From Lachnospiraceae bacterium UBA7225 (GTDB taxonomy: Bacteria; Bacillota; Clostridia; Lachnospirales; Lachnospiraceae), in NCBI GenBank assembly GCA_002473385.1, contig DKTR01000063.1, forward strand, positions 7,895 through 36,242: DNA of 28,348 bases. Reading direction: 5' to 3'. The notes under the pieces were generated by a model that had not been told where the DNA came from, did not search any database, and was given only the letters and a program-made list of their open reading frames with translations. Positions 22,028 to 28,348 of this stretch are shown here, one piece after another. The position numbers and the translations under genes are program-made. Positions within the stretch are counted from its first letter, which is position 1; every line of letters starts with the position of its first letter.

Positions 22028-22870
22028 ATGAATTATCAATGGTATCCTGGTCATATGACGAAAGCAAAGCGTATGATGCAGGAAGATATAAAACTGATAG
22101 ATGTAATTATTGAGCTGGTGGACGCGCGCATCCCGCAGTCGAGCCGCAACCCGGATATTGATGAACTTGGTAGGAACAAGGCGCGCATTTTGCTGCTCAA
22201 TAAGGCGGATCTGGCGGATGCCGCCGGCAGTGAGGCATGGATGGAGCGTTTCCGCAGCACAGGGCATTACGCAGTTGCCATGGATTCCAGAAACAAAAAC
22301 GGGATGAATGTACTGGGAAAGGTTTTGCAGGAAGCGTGCCGGGAAAAAACAGAGCGCGACCGCAGACGTGGAATTCTTAATCGTCCGGTGCGGGCAATGG
22401 TTGCCGGAATCCCTAATGTTGGAAAATCGACTTTTATCAACACATATGCCGGAAAGGCATGTACAAAGACCGGTAACCGGCCGGGTGTTACCAAGGGGAA
22501 GCAGTGGATCCGCCTCAATAAAAACGTGGAGCTTCTGGATACGCCGGGGATTCTGTGGCCGAAGTTTGAGGATCAGGCAGTCGGCATGCGTCTGGCGATG
22601 ATTGGTTCTATCCGCGATGAAATTTTAAATATTGAGGAACTGGCGATAGAACTGATTGTTTTTTTGCAGGCGCGCTATCCGGAAGTGCTCGTTCAGCGTT
22701 ATGGATGTGCAAAGGATCTGCAGCCCGCAGCAGCCCTTGGTGAGATTGGAAAGAGCCGGGGGTGTATCCGCAGGGGAAATGAACTGGATTATGAAAAAGC
22801 GGCTGCGCTGCTGCTGGATGATTTCCGCAGCGGAAAGCTTGGAAGAATAACCCTGGAATTTCCGGAATAG
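22028..22870 (+). CDS. rbgA: Ribosome biogenesis GTPase RbgA (YlqF)
   Basis: A circularly permuted GTPase needed for late 50S assembly, where it acts with L6 and other late proteins. The 280-residue product has the permuted motif order: G4 NKAD (58-61), G1 GIPNVGKST (127-135), then G3 DTPGIL (171-176), with the N-terminal MNYQWYPGHMTKAKR typical of YlqF. GAGAGG precedes the ATG. It is wedged between two signal peptidase genes in the same operon, an order also common in related Firmicutes where one lepB and rbgA adjoin rnhB. Confidence 0.95.
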   Translation: MNYQWYPGHMTKAKRMMQEDIKLIDVIIELVDARIPQSSRNPDIDELGRNKARILLLNKADLADAAGSEAWMERFRSTGHYAVAMDSRNKNGMNVLGKVLQEACREKTERDRRRGILNRPVRAMVAGIPNVGKSTFINTYAGKACTKTGNRPGVTKGKQWIRLNKNVELLDTPGILWPKFEDQAVGMRLAMIGSIRDEILNIEELAIELIVFLQARYPEVLVQRYGCAKDLQPAAALGEIGKSRGCIRRGNELDYEKAAALLLDDFRSGKLGRITLEFPE

Positions 22871-22909
22871 GGGCGGAGATTTCAGGCAGATTATGCTGGG
22901 AGGCAAAGG

Positions 22910-23467
22910 ATGAGGGGAGAAAAGACTTTGCCCGGCGGTCTGATACGTCTATGTGTGCTGCTGGCAGTGCTTCTGATGCTGCCATATTTTCTGAAGGGGA
23001 CAATCGTAAATGGGGATTCTATGCTGCCGACACTGGAAAATGGGGATCGCCTGCTGATTGACAAGTGGAGCTACCGGTTCGGAAAACCGCAGCGTTTTGA
23101 TGTGGTGGTATTTTCCTATCAGTACAGACCAAACACATACTATATCAAGCGTATTATCGGATTGCCGGGGGAAACCGTGCGTATCAGCGCGGATGGCGTC
23201 ATTTATGTCAACGAAAGCGCGCTGGTGGAGCATTATGGAAATGCGCCGATCAGAGACGGCGGGCTTGCCGCAAATACGGTAACGCTTGGGGAAGACGAAT
23301 ATTTTGTACTTGGAGATAACCGCAATTCCAGTGTGGACAGCCGCGGACCGGAGGTAGGCAATGTCCGGGAGAGCGATATTGTCGGCAGAGCATGTGTTTG
23401 TGTACTGCCGCTGGAGAGATTGGGAGTGCTGGATGATGCAGAAGAAATTATCGGAGATGAAAGCTGA
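22910..23467 (+). CDS. lepB: Signal peptidase I (copy 2)
   Basis: A 185-residue signal peptidase I with a single N-terminal transmembrane helix (about 11-29), the canonical serine motif GDSMLPTLENGD (S37), the catalytic lysine K80 in IKRIIGLPGET, and EYFVLGDNRNSSVDSRG. It is a more standard copy than the one 900 bases upstream. GGGAGG precedes the ATG. Its 3' end overlaps the start of rnhB by about 35 bases, which couples the two genes. Two copies in one operon may divide substrates, which is inference. Confidence 0.93.
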   Translation: MRGEKTLPGGLIRLCVLLAVLLMLPYFLKGTIVNGDSMLPTLENGDRLLIDKWSYRFGKPQRFDVVVFSYQYRPNTYYIKRIIGLPGETVRISADGVIYVNESALVEHYGNAPIRDGGLAANTVTLGEDEYFVLGDNRNSSVDSRGPEVGNVRESDIVGRACVCVLPLERLGVLDDAEEIIGDES

Positions 23468-24197
23468 GCTGGAAGCAGCCAGTCTGGAGGAACTGCCCGC
23501 TTATCTGCAAAGGTTTGAGACGGATGAGAGGGCCGGAGCAGCGGCTCTGGTGAAGCGTTTTCGGAAGAAGCTGGAAAAGGAAGCAAAAGAAGATGAGCGA
23601 CTTTATAAAATGTTGTCCTATGAGCGGACATATGGGAGCTTTTCTCATATCTGCGGTATAGATGAGGCAGGAAGGGGACCGCTGGCGGGACCGGTGGTAG
23701 CCGGTGCAGTAATCCTGCCGAAGGACTGTACGATCCGTTATCTGAACGATTCCAAGCAGCTTTCAGAGAAGATGCGTGAGCAGCTTTACAATGAAATCAT
23801 GGAAAAAGCGGTGGCAGTCGCTGTTGGTATGGCATCGCCCGCGCGAATTGATGAGATAAATATTTTGCAGGCGACCTATGAGGCGATGCGTGAGGCAATC
23901 GGCAGGCTGCGTGTCAGACCGGATCTTCTGCTGAACGACGCGGTGCGTATTCCTGAGGTGAACATTGAGCAGGTACCGATCGTGAAGGGCGATGCGAAAA
24001 GTCTCTCTATTGCTGCAGCAAGTGTGATTGCAAAGGTGACGAGGGATCGTCTGATGAAGGACTACGACAAACTTATGCCGGAGTATGGCTTCGCCGCTCA
24101 TAAGGGTTACGGCTCTGCAGCGCATATCCAGGCATTGCGGCAATACGGACCCTCGCCGATCCACCGGGCATCCTTTATTAAGAATTTTCATTTATGA
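23433..24197 (+). CDS. rnhB: Ribonuclease HII
   Basis: Removes ribonucleotides from DNA and RNA:DNA hybrids. The 254-residue product has an N-terminal helical extension of about 70 residues, as in Bacillus RnhB, then the catalytic core with ICGIDEAGRGPLAGPVV (D77, E78), D169 in LLLNDAV and D187 in KGDAKSLSIAAASVIAKV. The start is either of the paired ATGs at 23433/23436; GGGAG at 23422-23426 suits both, and the upstream lepB2 reading frame overlaps it. yraN follows immediately; an alternative ATGA overlap with it exists at 24194. Confidence 0.93.
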   Translation: MMQKKLSEMKAELEAASLEELPAYLQRFETDERAGAAALVKRFRKKLEKEAKEDERLYKMLSYERTYGSFSHICGIDEAGRGPLAGPVVAGAVILPKDCTIRYLNDSKQLSEKMREQLYNEIMEKAVAVAVGMASPARIDEINILQATYEAMREAIGRLRVRPDLLLNDAVRIPEVNIEQVPIVKGDAKSLSIAAASVIAKVTRDRLMKDYDKLMPEYGFAAHKGYGSAAHIQALRQYGPSPIHRASFIKNFHL

Positions 24198-24214
24198 TAA
24201 AGCAGGGAGAATGT

Positions 24215-24565
24215 GTGAATAAAAGAGCAGTCGGAAGTGATTATGAAAAGCGTGCAGCAGCATATTTAGAACAGTGCGGCATGCAGATACTGGAATACAA
24301 TTACCGTGTCCGCAGTGGTGAGATCGATCTGATTGCGCGGGACGGCAGATATCTGGTTTTTGTGGAGGTCAAGTTCCGCAGTGACGGGCGGCAGGGAACG
24401 CCGCTGGAGGCAGTGGATGCCCGCAAGCAGAAAACCATTGTCCGTACAGCGCAGCATTATCTGCTGCGGCACGGATATGATATGGAAACTCCGTGCCGCT
24501 TCGATGTGGTCGGCATTACCGGGGATAAGATTACACATATAAAAAATGCGTTCTGGAGCAGTTGA
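24215..24565 (+). CDS. yraN: UPF0102 family protein YraN, predicted endonuclease
   Basis: A 116-residue protein with the restriction-endonuclease-like core GEIDLIARDGRYLVFVEVK (PD-(D/E)xK-type E-I-D plus E-V-K), the defining UPF0102 motif, followed by RTAQHYLLRHG. The GTG at 24215 is chosen because GGGAGA lies five bases upstream and it begins NKRAVGSDYEKRAAAYL, as relatives do; an ATG at 24194 overlapping the rnhB stop is the alternative with a poor ribosome site. The physiological role is not established. It is co-transcribed with rnhB, as in many bacteria. Confidence 0.9.
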   Translation: MNKRAVGSDYEKRAAAYLEQCGMQILEYNYRVRSGEIDLIARDGRYLVFVEVKFRSDGRQGTPLEAVDARKQKTIVRTAQHYLLRHGYDMETPCRFDVVGITGDKITHIKNAFWSS

Positions 24566-24577
24566 GAGGAAATCAGG

Positions 24578-25441
24578 ATGAAATATACGGAAAAAATTAT
24601 CTGGAAGCGTAAAGGGGAGACATCTGTTCTGCGCACGAATGAAAAAGAGGGCGTTGTCTGGCTGACCTATCCGGCGCTGGAAAAAACAGACGGCATTGTG
24701 CACGGTTTTTCCACACGGCTTGGCGGTGTGAGCAGGGATTATCTCTCGTCCATGAATCTGAGTTTTTCCAGAGGAGACGAGGAAGCGCGCGTACGGGAGA
24801 ATTTCCGGCGTATTGCCGCGGCAATCGGGTTTGATGCAGGCGGACTGGTTTTTTCTGACCAGACGCACACGACAAATGTGCGTGTTGTCACAGAAAATGA
24901 CCGTGGAAAAGGGATCCTTATACCGCGCGATTATACGGATGTGGACGGGTTGATCACCGATGTGCCGGGTATTGTACTTGCTACCTTCTATGCGGACTGT
25001 GTACCGTTGTATTTTGTCGATCCGGTGAGGAGAGTAATCGGACTTTCCCATTCCGGCTGGCGCGGTACTGCCGGCAAGATTGGAAAAGTGACTGTACAGG
25101 CAATGCAGGCAGCCTACGGCTGTCATCCGGAGGATATCCTTGCGGCAATCGGTCCGTCGATCTGCCAGGACTGCTATGAAGTGAGCAGTGACGTAATAGA
25201 AGACTTTGAAAAAGCTTTTGACGAGTGCTTTCATGAGGAGCTGTATTACCGGAAAGAAAATGGAAAATACCAGTTAAATCTGTGGCGTGCAAATGAGCTT
25301 GTATTAAAAGAAGCAGGCATTCTGCCGGAACATATTTCTGTTACCGACATCTGTACCTGCTGTAATCCAACACTTTTGTTTTCTCATCGCGCATCACACG
25401 GAATGCGCGGAAATCTCGCTGCGTTTCTCGGACTGCGATAA
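24578..25441 (+). CDS. pgeF: PgeF family enzyme (YfiH, formerly polyphenol oxidase/laccase)
   Basis: The family is now linked to purine nucleoside phosphorylase/deaminase-like activity and, in E. coli PgeF/YfiH, to peptidoglycan editing; the earlier laccase label is doubtful. The 287-residue product has the conserved zinc ligands H97 in DQTHT, C141 in YADCVPLYF and H158 in SHSGWRGT, plus IGPSICQDCYEV, GMRGNLAAF near the C terminus. GAGG lies upstream of the ATG, 12 bases after yraN. A hairpin shared with the convergent prs gene ends the operon. Confidence 0.9.
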   Translation: MKYTEKIIWKRKGETSVLRTNEKEGVVWLTYPALEKTDGIVHGFSTRLGGVSRDYLSSMNLSFSRGDEEARVRENFRRIAAAIGFDAGGLVFSDQTHTTNVRVVTENDRGKGILIPRDYTDVDGLITDVPGIVLATFYADCVPLYFVDPVRRVIGLSHSGWRGTAGKIGKVTVQAMQAAYGCHPEDILAAIGPSICQDCYEVSSDVIEDFEKAFDECFHEELYYRKENGKYQLNLWRANELVLKEAGILPEHISVTDICTCCNPTLLFSHRASHGMRGNLAAFLGLR

Positions 25442-25442
25442 A

Positions 25443-25466
25443 ATGCCGGGTGACACCGGCGTCTTT
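25443..25466. terminator. Shared hairpin between convergent pgeF and prs
   Basis: TGCCGG (25444-25449) and CCGGCG (25456-25461) form a short GC stem with a six-base loop, followed by TCTTTATT on the plus strand and ATTTTATCG on the minus strand. Weak but correctly placed; it touches the last codon of prs. Confidence 0.5.
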
Positions 25467-26649
25467 ATTCTGCCGCAGAAGTTCTCATTTTTGTGAGAAG
25501 CTGGTTAATTTTCTGGGTGGGGGAGATAATGTGTTCAAGCGAAACATCATGATTCAGCGAATCAATGATACTTGCGAGGAAGCCTGTCATATCCGCCTCC
25601 TGGTAATACGGCTTCGTGAACAGCGCCGGGTCGCGGTAGTTCAGATTTGTCGTGATGATTTTGTCCAGATAGCCCTTTTGGTAATACTCGTCAAATTTAT
25701 CGAAACCGTCCGTAAACAGACCGAAGGTTGTGCAGACAAACACCCGCTTTGCCTTGCGGTCTTTCAACTGCTTTGCTACATCCAGCATACTCTCTCCGGA
25801 TGAAATCATATCGTCTACGATCACTACATCCTTGCCGCTCACAGAATCGCCCAGAAATTCATGTGCAACGATCGGGTTTTTGCCATTCACGACAGTAGAA
25901 TAATCGCGGCGCTTGTAGAACATACCCATGTCGACACCGAGGATTGTGGAAAAATAAACTGCACGGTTCATGGCACCCTCATCCGGACTGATGATCATTA
26001 AGTGATCGCTGTCAATCTGGAAATCCGGTGTCGAGAGCAGGATTGCCTTCAAAAACTGATAGGTGGGCATGAAGGTATCGAAACCGATCAGGGGAACCGC
26101 GTTCTGCACACGCGGATCGTGCGCGTCGAAGGTGAGGATATTGCTGACCCCCATCGCTGCGAGTTCCTGCAGGGCGAGTGCGCAGTCGAGAGACTCCCGC
26201 CCGGAGCGTTTGTGCTGCCTGCCCTCATAGAGGAACGGCATGACAATATTGATGCGCTTTGCTTTTCCGTCGCTGGCGGAAATGATGCGTTTTAAATCCT
26301 GAAAATGGTTATCCGGCGACATGTAGTTTGTATAGCCGCAGACCTTGTAGGTAAGGCTGTAGTTTGTGATATCCACCAGAATAAAAAGGTCGCTCCCGCG
26401 AACAGAGGAATTTATAATGCCTTTTCCCTCACCAGAGCCAAAACGCGGACACGCACAGTCTACCATAAAAGAATCTGCCGCGTATTCTGCATAGGCGATG
26501 CTGTCGGATGGCAGAGTAGGATTGCTGTGCCGGTATTCTACAAGATGCTGATTTACCTGCAGCGCGAATTCACGGCAACCTTCCAATGCGGCTATTTTCA
26601 GCGGCGCAAGTGGAATAGAGTGACGCAAAGGATCAAACAAATCAGACAT
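25465..26649 (-). CDS. Ribose-phosphate pyrophosphokinase, divergent long type
   Basis: Makes PRPP from ribose 5-phosphate and ATP. The 394-residue protein is longer than the usual about 315, with an N-terminal extension (about 1-85) that includes ACPRFGSGEGKG. Family motifs are present but altered: MPFLYEGRQHKR (138-148; usual ARQD is RQH), FDAHDPRVQ (174-182; usual DLHAPQIQ), catalytic YKRRDYS (245-251), and the PRPP loop VVIVDDMISSGES (275-287; usual IVDDIIDTGGT). The start at 26649 has GGAGG five bases upstream; an in-frame ATG at 26661 lacks one. It is monocistronic and divergent from the DUF512 gene. The alternative is a PRPP synthetase-associated or non-catalytic homolog; the retained KRR and DD argue for activity. 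Confidence 0.85.
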   Translation of the reverse strand: MSDLFDPLRHSIPLAPLKIAALEGCREFALQVNQHLVEYRHSNPTLPSDSIAYAEYAADSFMVDCACPRFGSGEGKGIINSSVRGSDLFILVDITNYSLTYKVCGYTNYMSPDNHFQDLKRIISASDGKAKRINIVMPFLYEGRQHKRSGRESLDCALALQELAAMGVSNILTFDAHDPRVQNAVPLIGFDTFMPTYQFLKAILLSTPDFQIDSDHLMIISPDEGAMNRAVYFSTILGVDMGMFYKRRDYSTVVNGKNPIVAHEFLGDSVSGKDVVIVDDMISSGESMLDVAKQLKDRKAKRVFVCTTFGLFTDGFDKFDEYYQKGYLDKIITTNLNYRDPALFTKPYYQEADMTGFLASIIDSLNHDVSLEHIISPTQKINQLLTKMRTSAAE

Positions 26650-26695
26650 GGGAACCTCCATAATATGTACATTTTTACAAAATCTTTACATTTAC

Positions 26696-26724
26696 AGTAT
26701 AGCCAGTCGGATGGCGAACGTCAA
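26696..26724 (-). promoter_or_regulatory. Sigma-A promoter of the prs-type gene
   Basis: On the minus strand TTGACG (26724-26719), 17 bases, TATACT (26701-26696). Start predicted near 26689, about 40 bases before the ATG. Confidence 0.8.
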
Positions 26725-26741
26725 GAAATTTGTCGCTTTGG

Positions 26742-26770
26742 TTGCATTTTTGCGGAAGATTTAGTATGAT
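26742..26770 (+). promoter_or_regulatory. Sigma-A promoter of the DUF512-der unit
   Basis: TTGCAT (26742-26747), 17 bases, TATGAT (26765-26770). The -35 boxes of the two divergent promoters are 17 bases apart. Confidence 0.7.
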
Positions 26771-26794
26771 AAGCAGCAAAGGAGTAAAATTCTG

Positions 26795-28165
26795 ATGAAA
26801 AATAAGAATAAGCATATCGTCAGCCGTGTGCTGACAGGGAGTATCGCCGAGGAGCTGGAGATTGCTCCCGGAGATGAGCTGGTTTCTATTAATGGACAGT
26901 GCGTGCGGGATATTCTGGATTATCGCTATCTGTGTAACGAGGAAGAGCTGCTTGTTCTGATCCAAAAGCCGGATGGAGAAGAATGGGAGCTGGAAATTGA
27001 AAAAGAGTTTGAGGAAGATCTGGGACTGGAATTCGAAAATGAATTTATGGATGAGTACCACTCCTGCTGCAACAAATGTATCTTCTGTTTTATCGACCAG
27101 ATGCCTCCGGGGATGCGAAAAAGTCTGTATTTCAAGGACGACGATACCAGGCTTTCATTTTTGCAGGGGAATTATGTGACGCTGACTAATATTAGCGAAG
27201 CGGATATGGAGCAGATCATCCGTTTTCATCTTTCGCCGATTAATATTTCATTTCAGACGATGAATCCGCAGCTTCGCTGCCGGATGCTGAACAACCGCTT
27301 TGCAGGTGCGGCGCTGGAAAAGGTTGACCGTCTTGCGGAGGCAGGCATTGAGATGAATGGACAGATTGTGCTCTGTAAGGGGATCAACGATGGGGAGGAG
27401 CTGGAATATTCCATCCGGCAGCTCACCCGTTATCTGCCGCATTTAAAGAGCGTGTCGGTGGTCCCGGTCGGACTGACAAGATACCGTGATGGTCTGTATC
27501 CGCTGGAGCCGTTTACAAAGGAGGATGCCTGTCAGGTACTGGATGTTATTCACTGCTGGCAGGAAAAGCTGTATGCCGGATATGGTACACATTTTATCCA
27601 TGCCGGCGACGAATGGTATCTGCTTGCCGGAAGAGAGTTGCCGCCGCAGGAGAACTACGACGGCTATCTGCAGCTTGAGAATGGCGTCGGAATGCTGCGG
27701 CTGTTTCTGGAGGAGACAAAGGAGGCAATCCGGGAGTGTACAGGAGATGGCAGGCGCCATACGGTGTCCATAGTGACGGGACTTCTGGCAGCGCCCTACG
27801 TGAAGCAGGCGGCGGAAGCGCTGACTGAAAAATATCCGGGAGTATCCGTGCAGATTTATCCGGTGAAGAACAAATTCTTTGGTGAACAGATTACAGTAGC
27901 GGGGCTTTTGACAGGGCATGACATTCTCTGCGCGCTGAAAGGACAGGCGCTTGGCGACCGCCTGCTGCTTCCGTGCAGTATGTTCAGGAGCGGTGAAGAG
28001 GTATTTCTGGACGATATTACCTTAAAGGAACTTGAGGAGACTTTACAAACCAGAGCTTGTATTGTAAAATCAAGCGGGAAGGATTTTGTGCATGCCGTAC
28101 TTCTGGAGGAACAGGATGCGGAAGGAAAAACGGCACAGCCATATGAGGTGAAAGACATTGAGTAA
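26795..28165 (+). CDS. PDZ/radical SAM/DUF512 protein
   Basis: A 456-residue protein with an N-terminal PDZ-like domain (about 7-70, SRVLTGSIAEELEIAPGDELVSINGQ), then a radical SAM-like CxxxCxxC cluster (C91, C95, C98 in HSCCNKCIFCF), then DUF512 with GINDGEELEYSI, VPVGLTRYRDG and the C-terminal region. Proteins of this architecture occur in cyanobacteria and Clostridia and have no proven reaction; an iron-sulfur cluster and SAM chemistry are predicted from the cysteines only. AGGAG is ten bases before the ATG. The next gene der overlaps its end by eight bases, so the two are co-translated, a pairing common in Clostridia. Confidence 0.85.
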   Translation: MKNKNKHIVSRVLTGSIAEELEIAPGDELVSINGQCVRDILDYRYLCNEEELLVLIQKPDGEEWELEIEKEFEEDLGLEFENEFMDEYHSCCNKCIFCFIDQMPPGMRKSLYFKDDDTRLSFLQGNYVTLTNISEADMEQIIRFHLSPINISFQTMNPQLRCRMLNNRFAGAALEKVDRLAEAGIEMNGQIVLCKGINDGEELEYSIRQLTRYLPHLKSVSVVPVGLTRYRDGLYPLEPFTKEDACQVLDVIHCWQEKLYAGYGTHFIHAGDEWYLLAGRELPPQENYDGYLQLENGVGMLRLFLEETKEAIRECTGDGRRHTVSIVTGLLAAPYVKQAAEALTEKYPGVSVQIYPVKNKFFGEQITVAGLLTGHDILCALKGQALGDRLLLPCSMFRSGEEVFLDDITLKELEETLQTRACIVKSSGKDFVHAVLLEEQDAEGKTAQPYEVKDIE

Positions 28166-28348
28166 ACCGATTGTAGCGATAGTAGGAAGACCAAACGTAG
28201 GAAAATCCACGCTGTTCAACGCACTGGCGGGCGGGAATATTTCCATAGTGAAGGACACGCCGGGGGTGACGCGTGACCGCATTTACGCGGATGTGGAATG
28301 GCTGAATTATCAGTTTACCCTCATCGATACCGGCGGAATCGAGCCGGA
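28158..28348 (+). CDS. der: Ribosome biogenesis GTPase Der (EngA), N-terminal part
   Basis: A tandem-domain GTPase for 50S assembly; only the first about 63 residues are in the window. They show SKPIVAIVGRPNVGKSTLFN (G1), DTPGVTRDRIY with the G2 threonine, and LIDTGGIEP (G3), the standard EngA first G domain. The start is a TTG at 28158, preceded by GAGGTGA and overlapping the last codons of the DUF512 gene; a downstream in-frame ATG was not seen in the stretch. The gene runs off the end of the window. Confidence 0.95.
   Translation, partial: MSKPIVAIVGRPNVGKSTLFNALAGGNISIVKDTPGVTRDRIYADVEWLNYQFTLIDTGGIEP

Noticed and set aside
24266..25234. Long leftward open frame opposite yraN and pgeF (about 322 codons)
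   Set aside because: It lies antisense to two well-recognised genes, lacks a family resemblance and looks like a shadow frame with atypical Cys/His-rich composition.

Overview
The window looks like a chromosomal housekeeping region from a Gram-positive anaerobe of the Clostridia, most probably a Lachnospiraceae-type gut fermenter. The reasons are the gene order (pta-ackA, DUF177-rpmF-plsX-acpP-rnc-smc-ftsY, ylxM-ffh-rpsP-khpA-rimM-trmD-rplS, rbgA-rnhB-yraN), strong Shine-Dalgarno sites, TTGNNN-17-TATNAT sigma-A promoters, FtsY without a long acidic domain, and fermentative acetate/alcohol genes. The species call is inference. I saw no prophage, insertion sequence, CRISPR array, tRNA or rRNA.

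Region 1 (1-2640): the 3' end of a PFL/UPF0210 (DUF711-like) gene faces a leftward pair, a DUF554 membrane protein followed by tmcAL (tRNA-Met cytidine acetate ligase). Region 2 (2640-5400): a divergent promoter region with a perfect 20-bp palindrome drives an iron-dependent alcohol dehydrogenase and a class-3-like aldehyde dehydrogenase joined by an ATGA overlap. Region 3 (5400-7915): pta and ackA convert acetyl-CoA to acetate plus ATP.

Region 4 (7860-16620): a consensus promoter drives DUF177-rpmF. The plsX-acpP-rnc-smc-ftsY operon follows and carries an unexpected last gene, threonine ammonia-lyase. Region 5 (16600-18875): ylxM-ffh-rpsP-khpA, whose promoter starts inside the preceding terminator stem. 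Region 6 (18876-21333): rimM-trmD-acidic hypothetical protein, then separately promoted rplS with a possible leader. Region 7 (21334-25466): two signal peptidases I flank rbgA, followed by rnhB, yraN and pgeF. Region 8 (25465-28348): a leftward, divergent PRPP synthetase, then a PDZ/radical-SAM/DUF512 protein overlapping the start of der, which runs off the window.

The themes are protein targeting (ftsY, ffh, ylxM, two lepB genes), ribosome assembly (rpmF, rpsP, rplS, rimM, trmD, rbgA, der), lipid precursor supply (plsX, acpP) and fermentative carbon flow (adh, aldh, pta, ackA). I do not see a clearly new multi-gene system. The best candidates for a second look are the palindrome at the adh/DUF554 divergent promoters, the divergent PRPP synthetase, the signal peptidase lacking the conserved proline of its serine motif, the acidic unknown protein after trmD, and promoters fused to terminators.
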